64,000 nucleotides of DNA from Pseudomonas promysalinigenes (GTDB lineage: Bacteria; Pseudomonadota; Gammaproteobacteria; Pseudomonadales; Pseudomonadaceae): NCBI RefSeq assembly GCF_014269025.2, contig NZ_CP077094.1, forward strand, positions 1,488,001 through 1,552,000. The letters run 5' to 3'. This document shows positions 28,598 to 38,401 of this stretch, piece by piece. How positions within the stretch are numbered: the stretch's first letter is position 1; every line of letters starts with the position of its first letter. The notes below the pieces were generated by a model. The model had not been told where the DNA came from and made no database searches. It was given only the letters and a program-made list of their open reading frames with translations. The translations under genes were made by a program, and so were the position numbers.

Positions 28598-29158
28598 ATG
28601 AGCGATTCCGGCAAGGCCAACGACCTACTGGCGCAGATCCCCAAGCATAAAGGCCTGCCGCCGGTGCATCTGTGGCACCCGGATTTCTGCGGCAACATCG
28701 ACATGCGGATCGCCCGGGACGGCACCTGGTTCTACCTGGGTACACCGATCGGGCGCAAGGCGATGGTTCGCCTGTTTTCTACAATCATGCGCCGCGACGG
28801 CGATGATTATTTCCTGGTGACGCCGGTAGAGAAGGTCGGTATCCGGGTGGACGACGCGCCATTCGTGGCGGTAGCGCTGCAAGTGCTGGGCAGTGGCCAG
28901 GCGCAGGTGCTGCGCTTTACCAGCAATGTTGAGGATCAGGTCGAAGCTGGGCCGCAAAACCCGCTGCGGGTCGAAACCGATCCGGTCACTCAAGAGCCGT
29001 CGCCTTATATCTTGATGCGCACGAATCTGGAGGCGCTGATTCATCGCAATGTGTTTTACCAACTGGTCGATCTGGCCGTGCCGCGCATGATCGACGACCA
29101 GGAGTGGCTCGGGGTTTGGAGCAACGGCGAGTTCTACCCAATCGGGCGCCCTTGCTGA
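28598..29158 (+). CDS. DUF1285 protein
   Basis: 186-aa cytoplasmic protein of the DUF1285 family. The block FCGNIDMRIARDGTWFYLGT, then IGRKAMVRLFSTIMRRDGD and FLVTPVEKVGI are typical. AAGGG lies upstream. No catalytic motif is apparent; structural work on the family suggests a small-molecule binding fold. A strong terminator follows at 29225. Confidence 0.85.
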   Translation: MSDSGKANDLLAQIPKHKGLPPVHLWHPDFCGNIDMRIARDGTWFYLGTPIGRKAMVRLFSTIMRRDGDDYFLVTPVEKVGIRVDDAPFVAVALQVLGSGQAQVLRFTSNVEDQVEAGPQNPLRVETDPVTQEPSPYILMRTNLEALIHRNVFYQLVDLAVPRMIDDQEWLGVWSNGEFYPIGRPC

Positions 29159-29224
29159 GAAATCTTTGCCACAACGTGCCGGCGCTGGATCTCATCGGCA
29201 CAATAGCCGTTCAGCCAGGCAACG

Positions 29225-29261
29225 AAAAAGCCCCCGATGCTTGCGCAATCGGGGGCTTTTT
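29225..29261. terminator. Bidirectional terminator between DUF1285 and tRNA-Asn
   Basis: AAAAAGCCCCCGAT / ATCGGGGGCTTTTT perfect stem with a 9-nt loop; works for the DUF1285 message and for the leftward tRNA transcript. Confidence 0.92.
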
Positions 29262-29267
29262 AGTGTT

Positions 29268-29343
29268 TGGCTCCGCGACCTGGACTCGAACCAGGGACCC
29301 AATGATTAACAGTCATTTGCTCTACCGACTGAGCTATCGCGGA
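29268..29343 (-). tRNA. tRNA-Asn (GTT)
   Basis: 76 nt including encoded CCA. Acceptor TCCGCGA / TCGCGGA, D arm GCTCAGTCGGTAGAGC, anticodon loop with GTT (29310-29308), and GGTTCGAGTCC T arm. It lies 62 bp downstream of the aminotransferase stop on the same strand. Confidence 0.97.
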
Positions 29344-29405
29344 ATGTGCGCGTATCTTACCGTCTGCCAGGAGGAAGTCAAGCCTCCTCCTGACAAATCA
29401 ATCAG

Positions 29406-30602
29406 TTACAGCACTTCAACGATGGCCTTGGTGACCACATGGATGTTGCTCTGGTTCAGCGCGGCGACGGCGATACGGCCGGTGTCCAGTGCGTAGATGC
29501 CGAAGTCGTTCTTCAGTCGCGCAACCTGCTCAACGGTCAGGCCCGAGTAGGAGAACATACCCACCTGGCGGCCAACGAAGCTGAAGTCGCGGTTGGCGCC
29601 GTATTCGGCCAGCAGCGCGACCATCTGCTTGCGCATACCGTGAATACGCTCACGCATTTCGCCCAGTTCGGTCTCCCACATCTGGCGCAGTTCGGCGCTG
29701 TTGAGCACTGTAGCGACGATCGTGGCGCCGTGGGTCGGCGGGTTGGAGTAGGTGGTGCGGATCACGCGCTTGACCTGCGACAGCACGCGGGTGCTTTCGT
29801 CCTTGGAGGCAGTGACGATCGACAGCGCCCCGACGCGTTCGCCATACAGCGAGAACGACTTGGAGAACGAGCTGGAGACGAAGAACTCCATGCCCGATTC
29901 GGCGAACAGGCGCACGGCGAAGGCGTCTTCGGCGATGCCGTCACCGAACCCCTGGTAGGCCATGTCGAGGAACGGCACGTGACCTTTGGCCTTGACCACT
30001 TCCAGCACGTTCTTCCAGTCTTCCAGGCTCAGGTCGACGCCGGTTGGGTTGTGGCAGCAGGCGTGCAGCACCACGATCGAGCCGGACGGCAAGGCATTGA
30101 GGTCTTCGAGCATGCCGGCACGGTTGACGTCGTTGCTCGGCGCATCGTAGTACCGATAGTTCTGCACCGGGAAACCTGCGCTTTCGAACAGCGCACGGTG
30201 GTTTTCCCAGCTCGGGTCGCTGATGGCCACCACCGCATTCGGCGAGATGCGCTTGAGGAAGTCGGCACCGATCTTCAGGGCGCCAGTGCCGCCAACGGCT
30301 TGCACGGTGACCACACGACCAGCGGCCAGCAACGGCGACTCGGCACCGAACAGCAGCTTCTGCACAGCCTGGTCGTAGGTGGCGATCCCATCGATAGGCA
30401 GGTAGCCGCGCGAGGCGTGCTGGGCGGCACGCTGAGTTTCGGCTTCGATCACGGCGCGCAGCAGCGGAATGCGGCCTTCCTCATTGCAATAAACGCCTAC
30501 GCCCAGGTTGACCTTGTCGGTACGTGGGTCGGCGTTGAAAGCTTCGTTGAGGCCCAGAATAGGGTCGCGGGGTGCCAGCTCGACAGCGGAAAACAGGCTC
30601 AT
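29406..30602 (-). CDS. tyrB: Aromatic/aspartate aminotransferase (PhhC/TyrB type)
   Basis: PLP enzyme that transaminates tyrosine, phenylalanine or aspartate with 2-oxoglutarate. 398 aa, class I. The PLP lysine is in SSSFSKSFSLYGERVGAL near residue 247, with CCHNPTGVDL and LDMAYQGFGDG. ATG 30602 (MSLFSAVELAPRDP) is the family start; a longer frame from 30674 lies in the promoter region. In P. putida and P. aeruginosa the orthologue takes part in tyrosine and phenylalanine breakdown. Confidence 0.9.
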   Translation of the reverse strand: MSLFSAVELAPRDPILGLNEAFNADPRTDKVNLGVGVYCNEEGRIPLLRAVIEAETQRAAQHASRGYLPIDGIATYDQAVQKLLFGAESPLLAAGRVVTVQAVGGTGALKIGADFLKRISPNAVVAISDPSWENHRALFESAGFPVQNYRYYDAPSNDVNRAGMLEDLNALPSGSIVVLHACCHNPTGVDLSLEDWKNVLEVVKAKGHVPFLDMAYQGFGDGIAEDAFAVRLFAESGMEFFVSSSFSKSFSLYGERVGALSIVTASKDESTRVLSQVKRVIRTTYSNPPTHGATIVATVLNSAELRQMWETELGEMRERIHGMRKQMVALLAEYGANRDFSFVGRQVGMFSYSGLTVEQVARLKNDFGIYALDTGRIAVAALNQSNIHVVTKAIVEVL

Positions 30603-30684
30603 TGTTACTTCGGCTCTGATTGGAGAGTGATAGGGCGTACACGCTCCAGCCGAATGCACTGAAGCGGTGCACAAACGGGGAGTC

Positions 30685-30704
30685 AGTATAGTGATACCGA
30701 CCGG
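30685..30704 (-). promoter_or_regulatory. Candidate promoter/dyad upstream of the aminotransferase
   Basis: Minus-strand TATACT (30690-30685) is a good -10 without a clear -35. Just upstream, AGTGA and TCACT arms flank an ACCGACCGG core, a possible regulator site overlapping the promoter. Confidence 0.35.
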
Positions 30705-30848
30705 TCACTGCGACAGCCTGGCGCAGGTTTTCCGGCGATTTGCGCAAATATTTTTCGACCGTTGGTCCAATTGCCCGGTCAACCGTAATGTGCGCTGACA
30801 GCCTGGCCTTTAATCCGGCCCACTTCGGGCGTTTTTGGGTATAGACTA

Positions 30849-30864
30849 CTGGCTAAATTTACAG
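30849..30864 (+). promoter_or_regulatory. LexA-like (SOS) box upstream of uvrB
   Basis: CTGGCTAAATTTACAG fits CTG-N10-CAG and differs from the Pseudomonas consensus only at a few inner positions. It ends 25 bases before the uvrB ATG, next to TATAGACT. Confidence 0.6.
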
Positions 30865-30889
30865 TTACTGCGTTGCCGCGAGGTCCGTC

Positions 30890-32905
30890 ATGTCCGAGTT
30901 TCAGCTCGTCACCCGTTTCCAGCCGGCAGGCGACCAGCCCGAGGCCATCCGTCAGATGGTCGAAGGCATCGAGGCCGGCCTCTCACACCAGACGCTGCTT
31001 GGGGTGACTGGTTCGGGCAAGACCTTCAGCATCGCCAACGTCATTGCGCAGGTACAGCGGCCAACCCTGGTACTGGCGCCAAACAAGACGCTGGCGGCGC
31101 AGTTGTATGGCGAGTTCAAGGCGTTCTTCCCCAACAACGCCGTCGAATACTTCGTCTCCTACTACGATTATTACCAGCCAGAAGCCTATGTGCCGTCGTC
31201 GGATACCTTCATCGAGAAGGATGCCTCGATCAACGACCACATCGAGCAGATGCGTCTGTCGGCTACCAAGGCGTTGTTGGAACGCCGCGATGCGATCATC
31301 GTCACTACGGTGTCATGTATTTACGGCCTGGGCAGCCCCGAGACGTACCTGAAGATGGTGCTGCACGTGGACCGCGGCGACAAACTCGACCAGCGCGCCT
31401 TGCTGCGCCGTCTGGCCGACCTGCAGTACACCCGCAACGAAATGGACTTTGCCCGTGCCACTTTCCGGGTGCGCGGCGACGTCATCGACATCTTCCCGGC
31501 TGAATCGGACCTTGAGGCTATCCGCATCGAGCTGTTCGATGATGAAGTGGATAACATCGCAGCTTTCGATCCGCTGACCGGCGAGGTGTTTCGCAAGCTG
31601 CCACGCTTCACCTTCTACCCCAAGAGCCACTACGTGACGCCACGAGAAACCTTGCTGCAGGCGGTGGAGGGCATCAAAGAAGAGCTGGCGGATCGTCTGG
31701 AGTACCTGCACAAGGCCAACAAGCTGGTCGAGGCTCAGCGCCTGGAGCAGCGTACCCGCTTCGATCTGGAAATGATCCTTGAGCTTGGCTATTGCAACGG
31801 TATCGAAAACTACTCGCGCTACCTGTCCGGCCGCCCGGCCGGGGCGCCGCCGCCCACCCTGTACGACTATTTGCCGGCCGATGCGCTGCTGGTGATCGAC
31901 GAGTCCCACGTCAGCGTGCCCCAGGTCGGCGCCATGTACAAAGGCGACCGCTCGCGCAAGGAAACCCTGGTCGAATACGGCTTCCGGCTGCCGTCAGCGC
32001 TTGACAACCGCCCGATGCGTTTCGATGAGTGGGAGGCTGTCAGTCCACAGACTATTTTCGTTTCGGCCACCCCGGGCCCTTACGAAGCCGAACATGCCGG
32101 CCGGGTGGTCGAGCAGGTGGTGCGCCCGACCGGTCTGGTCGACCCGCAAGTGGAGGTGCGCCCGGCGCTCACCCAGGTCGACGACCTGCTGTCGGAGATC
32201 CGCAAGCGTGTGGCTGAGGGCGATCGGGTTCTGGCAACCACGCTTACCAAGCGCATGGCCGAAGACCTTACCGATTACCTGGCCGACCATGACGTCAGGG
32301 TGCGTTACCTGCACTCCGACATCGATACCGTCGAGCGTGTCGAAATCATCCGGGATCTGCGTTTGGGCACCTTCGATGTGCTCGTGGGTATCAACCTGCT
32401 GCGCGAGGGTCTGGATATGCCCGAGGTGTCGCTGGTGGCCATCCTCGATGCTGACAAGGAAGGTTTCCTGCGTTCCGAGCGTTCGCTGATTCAGACGATC
32501 GGCCGTGCTGCGCGCAACCTCAATGGCCGGGCGATTCTATACGCCGACAGCATCACTGGCTCCATGCAGCGTGCCATCGACGAAACCGAGCGGCGTCGCG
32601 AGAAACAAATTGCCTTCAACCAGGCCAACGGCATCGTGCCAAAGGGTGTGGTCAAGGACATCGCCGATATCATGGAGGGTGCCACCGTGCCCGGTGCGCG
32701 CAGCAAGAAGCGCAAGGGCATGGCAAAGGCAGCCGAGGAGAGCGCCCGCTACGAGGCCGAGCTGCGCACGCCAGGCGAAATCACCAAACGCATCAAACAA
32801 CTGGAAGAGAAGATGATGCAGTTTGCACGCGACCTGGAGTTCGAGGCCGCCGCGCAGTTACGCGACGAGATTACCAAGCTGCGCGAGCGCCTGATCACCA
32901 GTTGA
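30890..32905 (+). CDS. uvrB: Excinuclease ABC subunit B
   Basis: Damage-verification helicase of nucleotide excision repair. 671 aa. Walker [11 protein letters not shown] near residues 38-47, the beta-hairpin [12 protein letters not shown] near 92-103, DESH, helicase motifs [13 protein letters not shown] and QTIGRAARN, and a C-terminal UVR motif for UvrC ([12 protein letters not shown]). A LexA-like box lies upstream. Confidence 0.97.
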   Translation: MSEFQLVTRFQPAGDQPEAIRQMVEGIEAGLSHQTLLGVTGSGKTFSIANVIAQVQRPTLVLAPNKTLAAQLYGEFKAFFPNNAVEYFVSYYDYYQPEAYVPSSDTFIEKDASINDHIEQMRLSATKALLERRDAIIVTTVSCIYGLGSPETYLKMVLHVDRGDKLDQRALLRRLADLQYTRNEMDFARATFRVRGDVIDIFPAESDLEAIRIELFDDEVDNIAAFDPLTGEVFRKLPRFTFYPKSHYVTPRETLLQAVEGIKEELADRLEYLHKANKLVEAQRLEQRTRFDLEMILELGYCNGIENYSRYLSGRPAGAPPPTLYDYLPADALLVIDESHVSVPQVGAMYKGDRSRKETLVEYGFRLPSALDNRPMRFDEWEAVSPQTIFVSATPGPYEAEHAGRVVEQVVRPTGLVDPQVEVRPALTQVDDLLSEIRKRVAEGDRVLATTLTKRMAEDLTDYLADHDVRVRYLHSDIDTVERVEIIRDLRLGTFDVLVGINLLREGLDMPEVSLVAILDADKEGFLRSERSLIQTIGRAARNLNGRAILYADSITGSMQRAIDETERRREKQIAFNQANGIVPKGVVKDIADIMEGATVPGARSKKRKGMAKAAEESARYEAELRTPGEITKRIKQLEEKMMQFARDLEFEAAAQLRDEITKLRERLITS

Positions 32906-33135
32906 TCATCACCCAGCTTTTCGCGGGTTGAGCCGCCCCCCAGAGGTGCGCTACCTGCAGTTGCTGGGTCGTGCGCGAACAGGGTGGTACGCGCAACTTG
33001 AACCCTCACTGTGTGAATTGTAGGTCGGGCTAGGGCGTAACAGCCGAAGAAAGCGGCGTTTGCGGTTTGTAAATCAGCATCGAACGCCTGCTTTCAATGC
33101 AGCTTCACCCAGCAGCGAGCCATGTCATACAGGGC

Positions 33136-34698
33136 CTAGTGAGCCTCACCCGCTTTCAGCCCCTGGGGCAGCTTGCGGGTCAGCAACACGGCGACCATGC
33201 TCAACGCCAAACCTATTCCGACAAGGTGAAAGGCGTCGTTATAAGCCATGATCAGCGCCTGCTGATGGGTGATCTCGCTGAGCTTGCCAAGCGCCGCACT
33301 GTCACTGCCCAGCCGCTCTGCCAATTGGGCAAGGCGCTCCGCCACTTGCGGGTTGCTCGGTACCACCGATTCGCGCAAATAGTCGAAGTACACTTTGGTT
33401 CTGGCATCCAGCAGGGTGGCCAACAAAGCGATGCCGATCGCACCGCCTAGATTTCGCAGAATATTGAATAGGCTCGACGCCGAGCCGGCGTCTTGCTGCT
33501 GGATGTAGGCCGTGGCAATCAGCGAAATGGTCACCATGATCATTGGTTGGCCGAGGGCGCGGATGATCTGGATGTGGTTGAACTGAGGTCCGGCGAAGTC
33601 TGGGTTCAGCACCCCCGAACCGAAGCTGGCCACCCCGAACAAGCAGAAGCCCAGAGCGCACAGTAGCTTGGGTGGCACGATCTTCATCAGCTGCGGCACC
33701 AGCGGGATCAGAAATAACTGCGGAATACCCATCCACATGATCACTTCGCCGATCTGTAGCGCGTTATAGCCTTGGATTTGTGCCAGGTATAGCGGCAGCA
33801 GATAAATCGAGCCATACAGGCCCACGCCCATGCCCAGGCTGGCGATGCTCGACAGCCCGAAGTTACGATTGCCCAGAATGCGCAGGTTGATAAGCGGTTG
33901 TGCCTTGGAAAACTGCACGATTACGAACGTGATCAAGCTGACCAAAGCTACGGTGCCAAGGCCGACGATCAGATTCGACTCCAGCCAATCCTTGCGGTGA
34001 CCCTCCTCGAGAAAGACTTGCAGGCAGCCCAGGCCAAGGCCCAGCGTGACGATGCCGGCATAGTCGGTGCTTTTGAGCAGTTCCCAATGCGCCGGCTTTT
34101 TCTCGAGGCCGTAGAGCAAGCCGGCGATCATCACCAGCCCGGGTGGGATGTTGATGTAGAAAATATATTCCCAGCCCCAGTTTTCAGTTAGCCACCCTCC
34201 CAAGGTGGGGCCAATCGAAGGGGCGAACGTCGCCGTCATGGCGAACATGGCCATGCCTTTGGCGCGGTGATGTTCGGGTAACTTGATCAGGGTCAGCGTG
34301 AAGGCCAGCGGAATCAAGGCACCACCTGTGAAGCCCTGCAGGGCGCGGAACAGGATCATGCTCTCCAGATTCCAGGCCATCGAGCACAGCAATGAGGACA
34401 ACAGGAAGCCACCTGACACCCAGACCGCCAAACGTCGCGCCGACAGCAACTGCACCAGCCATGCGGTCAGCGGAATCATGATGATCTCCGCTACCAGGTA
34501 CGAGGTGGAAATCCACGAGCCTTCTTCCAAAGTGGCCGACAACGCTCCCTGGATGTCCTTGAGCGAGGAGTTGGTGATCTGGATGTCCAGCACGGCCATG
34601 AACGCACCGAGCATCACGCTCATCACCGCTATCCAGTCGCGCCGTGTTGGCTCGGCAGTGGGGCGCTGCAGTTGGTCACCGGCCATCGCGGCCATCAT
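33136..34698 (-). CDS. DHA2-type MFS multidrug efflux transporter (EmrB-like)
   Basis: Proton-driven drug exporter with 14 predicted membrane segments, 520 aa. It shows the MFS motif A region VWVSGGFLLSSL, motif C TFAPSIGPTLGGWL and the DHA2 signature LDIQITNSSL. ATG 34698 overlaps the partner gene by 23 bp; ATG 34686 is a possible alternative. The 230 bp between it and the uvrB 3' end show no clear gene or terminator. Confidence 0.9.
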   Translation of the reverse strand: MMAAMAGDQLQRPTAEPTRRDWIAVMSVMLGAFMAVLDIQITNSSLKDIQGALSATLEEGSWISTSYLVAEIIMIPLTAWLVQLLSARRLAVWVSGGFLLSSLLCSMAWNLESMILFRALQGFTGGALIPLAFTLTLIKLPEHHRAKGMAMFAMTATFAPSIGPTLGGWLTENWGWEYIFYINIPPGLVMIAGLLYGLEKKPAHWELLKSTDYAGIVTLGLGLGCLQVFLEEGHRKDWLESNLIVGLGTVALVSLITFVIVQFSKAQPLINLRILGNRNFGLSSIASLGMGVGLYGSIYLLPLYLAQIQGYNALQIGEVIMWMGIPQLFLIPLVPQLMKIVPPKLLCALGFCLFGVASFGSGVLNPDFAGPQFNHIQIIRALGQPMIMVTISLIATAYIQQQDAGSASSLFNILRNLGGAIGIALLATLLDARTKVYFDYLRESVVPSNPQVAERLAQLAERLGSDSAALGKLSEITHQQALIMAYNDAFHLVGIGLALSMVAVLLTRKLPQGLKAGEAH

Positions 34699-35731
34699 CC
34701 TCGTGGCGCAAATCGACGGTGGCAGTCACCGACATACCCGGGCGAATGCGCCCGTGCAGGGGGTTGTCGGCGGCGAAGGTCAATTTCACCGGAATGCGCT
34801 GTACCACTTTGGTGAAGTTGCCGGTGGCGTTATCAGGCGGCAACAGGCTGAACTGTGCGCCGGACGCCGCGAACAGGCTATCGACGCGGCCTTCGATCGG
34901 GGTGTCGGGATAACTGTCGAACAACAGGGTGGCACGCTGCCCGGGGTGCATCTTGCCAATCTGGGTTTCCTTGAAGTTGGCCTGCACCCAGATATTTTCA
35001 TCGGGCACGATCGACAGCAGGTAGGCGCCTGCCTGCACCACCTGGCCGCTGCGGGCGTTGCGCTGGCCGATGGTGCCGCTCAAAGGTGCGCGTATCTCGC
35101 AACGGGCAAGGTTCAGCTCTGCCTGAGCCACGTCGGCTCGGGCATTGGCGATCTGCGCATCAAGGCGTTTGAGGTCGGCACTCAGAGCGTTGATCTGCTG
35201 GCGTTGGCTCTGCAGGTCAGCGCGGGCTTTATCCACTTGGGCGCCGGCCACATGATTCTCGGCCGATAGGGTGGTCACCCGTTCTTCGGAGATGAACCCA
35301 GGCTTGCGCAGTTTTTCGGCGCGGCCCAGGTCCAGCCGCGAGCGCTCGAGCGTGGCCTGATTGGCTGCCACTTGAGCCTGCCCGGCGGCAATCAAGCTGC
35401 TCTGTTGGGTCAACCGGCTTTGCGCCTGGGCGTATTCGGCCTCGCGTGTGGCTAGGGCTGCTCGGGCACGTGCCACGGCCAGTTCGAAGTCGGCCGCCTC
35501 CAGCCGCAGCAGCAGGTCGCCCTTGTTGACATGCTGATTGTCGTCGACCAGTACCCAGTCGATGCGTGCACCGAGCTGGCTGGAAATACGGGTGATTTCG
35601 CCCTGAACATAGGCATTGTCAGTGCTTTCGTAGAAGCGGCCGCGTAGATACCACTCTGCCAGGAAGGCCAAGGCGATGAGGGCTACCAGGGCGAAAAAGA
35701 TCGCCAGGCGGCGTTTGAGTTGGGCAGGCAT
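34676..35731 (-). CDS. HlyD/EmrA-family membrane fusion protein
   Basis: Periplasmic adaptor of the EmrB-like pump. 351 aa: cytoplasmic tail, one anchor (AIFFALVALIALAFLAEWYL), biotinyl-lipoyl half (STDNAYVQGEITRIS), a long alpha-hairpin of about 110 residues rich in Q, A and R, the second half (IRAPLSGTIGQRNARSGQVV) and a beta barrel. It lacks a neighbouring outer-membrane channel or regulator gene, so it probably uses a TolC-like protein encoded elsewhere. Divergent from gltX. Confidence 0.9.
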   Translation of the reverse strand: MPAQLKRRLAIFFALVALIALAFLAEWYLRGRFYESTDNAYVQGEITRISSQLGARIDWVLVDDNQHVNKGDLLLRLEAADFELAVARARAALATREAEYAQAQSRLTQQSSLIAAGQAQVAANQATLERSRLDLGRAEKLRKPGFISEERVTTLSAENHVAGAQVDKARADLQSQRQQINALSADLKRLDAQIANARADVAQAELNLARCEIRAPLSGTIGQRNARSGQVVQAGAYLLSIVPDENIWVQANFKETQIGKMHPGQRATLLFDSYPDTPIEGRVDSLFAASGAQFSLLPPDNATGNFTKVVQRIPVKLTFAADNPLHGRIRPGMSVTATVDLRHEDDGRDGR

Positions 35732-35874
35732 GAGGACTATCGTTCCAGAAATGTAAGTAAATTTAACAGCGGCATATAGCCATTAGACAAGTGGCGTTCG
35801 CGCCATTGCTGGAGCCCAGTGCCTGCTCCCTGCTAACATCCCGCCTTTGTTTCATCTTTCGTTCGAGACCCTCC

Positions 35875-37356
35875 ATGACCACCGTTCGCACGCGTATCGC
35901 GCCATCGCCCACGGGCGACCCCCATGTCGGCACCGCCTACATCGCCCTGTTCAACTACTGCTTCGCCAAGCAGCATGGCGGTGAGTTCATCCTGCGTATC
36001 GAAGACACCGACCAGCTACGCTCCACACGCGAGTCGGAGCAGCAGATCTTCGATGCCTTGCGCTGGCTTGGCATCGAATGGAACGAAGGCCCGGATGTCG
36101 GTGGCCCGCACGGCCCATACCGGCAGAGCGAGCGTGGCGAGATCTACGCCAAGTACGCCAAGGAATTGGTCGATGCCGGCCATGCCTTCTATTGCTTCTG
36201 TACGGCCCAAGAGCTGGAACAGATGCGCGCCGAGCAGATGGCCCGTGGTGAAACCCCTCGCTATGACGGCCGTGCGCTGTTGCTCAGCGACGAGGAAGTC
36301 CAGCGCCGTCTTGCCGCAGGCGAGCCCCACGTGATCCGTATGAAGGTACCGAGCGAAGGTATCTGCGTAGTCCCGGATATGCTGCGTGGCGATGTCGAGA
36401 TTCCATGGGACCGCATGGACATGCAGGTGCTGATGAAGAACGACGGCCTGCCGACCTACTTCTTGGCCAACGTGGTCGATGACCACCTGATGGGTATCAC
36501 CCATGTGCTGCGCGGCGAAGAGTGGCTGCCGTCGGCACCGAAGCTGATCAAGCTTTACGAGTACTTTGGTTGGGAGCAACCCAAGCTCTGCTACATGCCA
36601 CTGCTGCGTAACCCCGACAAGTCCAAGTTGTCCAAGCGCAAGAACCCGACCTCGGTGACTTTCTACGAGCGCATGGGTTTCATGCCCGAGGCAATGCTCA
36701 ATTACCTCGGCCGCATGGGCTGGTCGATGCCCGACGAGCGTGAGAAGTTTTCCTTGGCTGAAATGGTCGAGCATTTTGACTTGTCGCGCATCTCTCTGGG
36801 GGGGCCGATCTTCGACATCGAGAAGCTGTCCTGGCTAAACGGCCAATGGCTGCGCGAGCTGCCAGTGCAGGAGTTTGCCGCGCGCGTGCAAAAGTGGGCG
36901 TTCAACAGCGATTACATGATGAAGATCGCCCCCCATGTGCAGGGTCGTGTCGAAACCTTCAGCCAGATCGCGCCGCTGGGTGGTTTCTTCTTCGAAGGCG
37001 GCCTCAAGCTCGATGCCAAGCTGTTCGAAAGCAAGAAGCTGTCCGCTGACCAAGTGCGCCAGGTGATGCAGTTGATCCTGTGGAAGCTCGAGAGCCTGCG
37101 GCAGTGGGAGAAAGAGCGTATCACCGATTGCATCCAGGCCGTGGTCCAAGCGCTGGATCTGAAGCTGCGCGACGCCATGCCGCTGATGTTTGCGGCCATT
37201 ACCGGCCAGGCAAGCTCGGTGTCGGTGCTCGATGCCATGGAAATCCTCGGCCCTGATCTGACCCGCTATCGCTTGCGTCAGGCCCTTGACCTGCTCGGTG
37301 GTGTGTCCAAGAAAGAGAACAAGGAATGGGAAAAGCTGCTGGCCAGCATCGCTTGA
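35875..37356 (+). CDS. gltX: Glutamyl-tRNA synthetase
   Basis: Charges tRNA-Glu. 493 aa, discriminating-type class I synthetase. The HIGH-like motif is in [19 protein letters not shown] and the KMSKS-like motif is KLSKRKN. I start at ATG 35875 ([12 protein letters not shown]); an upstream in-frame start at 35791 is in the promoter region. Three tRNA-Glu genes lie just downstream. Confidence 0.96.
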   Translation: MTTVRTRIAPSPTGDPHVGTAYIALFNYCFAKQHGGEFILRIEDTDQLRSTRESEQQIFDALRWLGIEWNEGPDVGGPHGPYRQSERGEIYAKYAKELVDAGHAFYCFCTAQELEQMRAEQMARGETPRYDGRALLLSDEEVQRRLAAGEPHVIRMKVPSEGICVVPDMLRGDVEIPWDRMDMQVLMKNDGLPTYFLANVVDDHLMGITHVLRGEEWLPSAPKLIKLYEYFGWEQPKLCYMPLLRNPDKSKLSKRKNPTSVTFYERMGFMPEAMLNYLGRMGWSMPDEREKFSLAEMVEHFDLSRISLGGPIFDIEKLSWLNGQWLRELPVQEFAARVQKWAFNSDYMMKIAPHVQGRVETFSQIAPLGGFFFEGGLKLDAKLFESKKLSADQVRQVMQLILWKLESLRQWEKERITDCIQAVVQALDLKLRDAMPLMFAAITGQASSVSVLDAMEILGPDLTRYRLRQALDLLGGVSKKENKEWEKLLASIA

Positions 37357-37384
37357 CGGCACGTTCGAAGCGATAGCTCAACGG

Positions 37385-37431
37385 GTGGGAGCAACTGTCG
37401 AAGGCCGATTAGTGGCTTAAGTCGCTCCCAC
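37385..37431. repeat. REP-like inverted repeat after gltX
   Basis: GTGGGAGC and GCTCCCAC arms 31 bases apart, followed by ACAGG, as in Pseudomonas repetitive palindromes. It may also slow or end gltX transcription. Confidence 0.5.
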
Positions 37432-37541
37432 AGGTTGTGGCTTATCTGCAAGCCTGCGCACAGTGTTGGGGTTTTGGGTGGGGCAGGGCGGTAAGTGATT
37501 GTTATCTGTGAAAAAAATTTTGATTAATTTCAAAATTTAGT

Positions 37542-37570
37542 TTGACAGCCCTGCAATCCGATCTTAATAT
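37542..37570 (+). promoter_or_regulatory. Strong promoter of the tRNA operon
   Basis: TTGACA (37542-37547), 17-bp spacer, TAATAT (37565-37570). An AT-rich stretch at about 37510-37541 resembles an UP element, and the GCGCC after the -10 is the GC-rich discriminator of stringently controlled stable RNA promoters. Confidence 0.85.
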
Positions 37571-37645
37571 GCGCCCCGTCCACAGCGATGAACGTAAACG
37601 AAACGCACGGCACCCAGCCAGCGCTTCTGTTCAAAGCGGCATTGT

Positions 37646-37721
37646 GGGGCTATAGCTCAGCTGGGAGAGCGCCTGCATGGCATGCAGGAGGTCAGCGGTT
37701 CGATCCCGCTTAGCTCCACCA
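37646..37721 (+). tRNA. tRNA-Ala (GGC), copy 1
   Basis: 76 nt with encoded CCA. Acceptor GGGGCTA / TAGCTCC with one G-T pair, anticodon stem CTGCA / TGCAG around ATGGCAT, anticodon GGC. Confidence 0.97.
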
Positions 37722-37793
37722 AATTCCGTTTGTCAGCCAAGGCTGGCAAGCAAGAGCTGATCCAGCAATCAGCTCTTGGCGGTAAGAAGGTTC

Positions 37794-37869
37794 GTCCCCT
37801 TCGTCTAGTGGCCTAGGACACCGCCCTTTCACGGCGGTAACAGGGGTTCGAGTCCCCTAGGGGACGCCA
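37794..37869 (+). tRNA. tRNA-Glu (TTC), copy 1
   Basis: 76 nt with encoded CCA. Acceptor GTCCCCT / AGGGGAC, anticodon stem CCGCC / GGCGG around CTTTCAC, anticodon TTC. The spacer before it (72 bp) differs from those in copies 2 and 3. Confidence 0.97.
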
Positions 37870-37921
37870 GTTTTGCACAAGCGATATTTTGCATGTCGCT
37901 GGGCCGAGAGGCTAGAAATCT

Positions 37922-37997
37922 GGGGCTATAGCTCAGCTGGGAGAGCGCCTGCATGGCATGCAGGAGGTCAGCGGTTCGATCCCGCTTAGCTCCACCA
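37922..37997 (+). tRNA. tRNA-Ala (GGC), copy 2
   Basis: Identical to copy 1 over the 76 nt. First gene of the duplicated 259-bp module. Confidence 0.97.
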
Positions 37998-38040
37998 ATT
38001 ATTGCCGCGGTTCGCGTAAGCGGATCGGCACGAAGGTTAC

Positions 38041-38116
38041 GTCCCCTTCGTCTAGTGGCCTAGGACACCGCCCTTTCACGGCGGTAACAGGGGTTCGAGT
38101 CCCCTAGGGGACGCCA
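38041..38116 (+). tRNA. tRNA-Glu (TTC), copy 2
   Basis: Identical to copy 1. Only 43 bp after tRNA-Ala copy 2; the spacer is nearly the same as that of the third pair. Confidence 0.97.
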
Positions 38117-38142
38117 CTTTTTCCCGCGTTTTGCGGGGCTTA

Positions 38143-38180
38143 AAAAGGCTCGTTCGCATATTGAATGAGTCTTTTGTTTC
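38143..38180 (+). terminator. Internal terminator-like hairpin in the tRNA array
   Basis: A 13-bp stem with two G-T pairs (AAAAGGCTCGTTC / GAATGAGTCTTTT) ending in a short T stretch, right before tRNA-Ala copy 3. It is the duplicate of the array's final terminator and may reduce expression of the third pair. Confidence 0.6.
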
Positions 38181-38256
38181 GGGGCTATAGCTCAGCTGGG
38201 AGAGCGCCTGCATGGCATGCAGGAGGTCAGCGGTTCGATCCCGCTTAGCTCCACCA
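38181..38256 (+). tRNA. tRNA-Ala (GGC), copy 3
   Basis: Identical to copies 1 and 2 over 76 nt. Starts directly after the internal hairpin. Confidence 0.97.
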
Positions 38257-38298
38257 ATTTTGCCGCGGTTCGCATAAGCGGATCGGCACGAAGGTTAC

Positions 38299-38374
38299 GT
38301 CCCCTTCGTCTAGTGGCCTAGGACACCGCCCTTTCACGGCGGTAACAGGGGTTCGAGTCCCCTAGGGGACGCCA
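38299..38374 (+). tRNA. tRNA-Glu (TTC), copy 3
   Basis: Identical to the other two copies. Last gene of the array. Confidence 0.97.
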
Positions 38375-38401
38375 ATTTTTACCCGCGTTTTGCGGGACTT
38401 T

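Noticed and set aside
37646..38374. tRNA array read as a CRISPR-like repeat array
   Set aside because: The repeats are complete tRNA-Ala and tRNA-Glu genes with proper cloverleaf parts.
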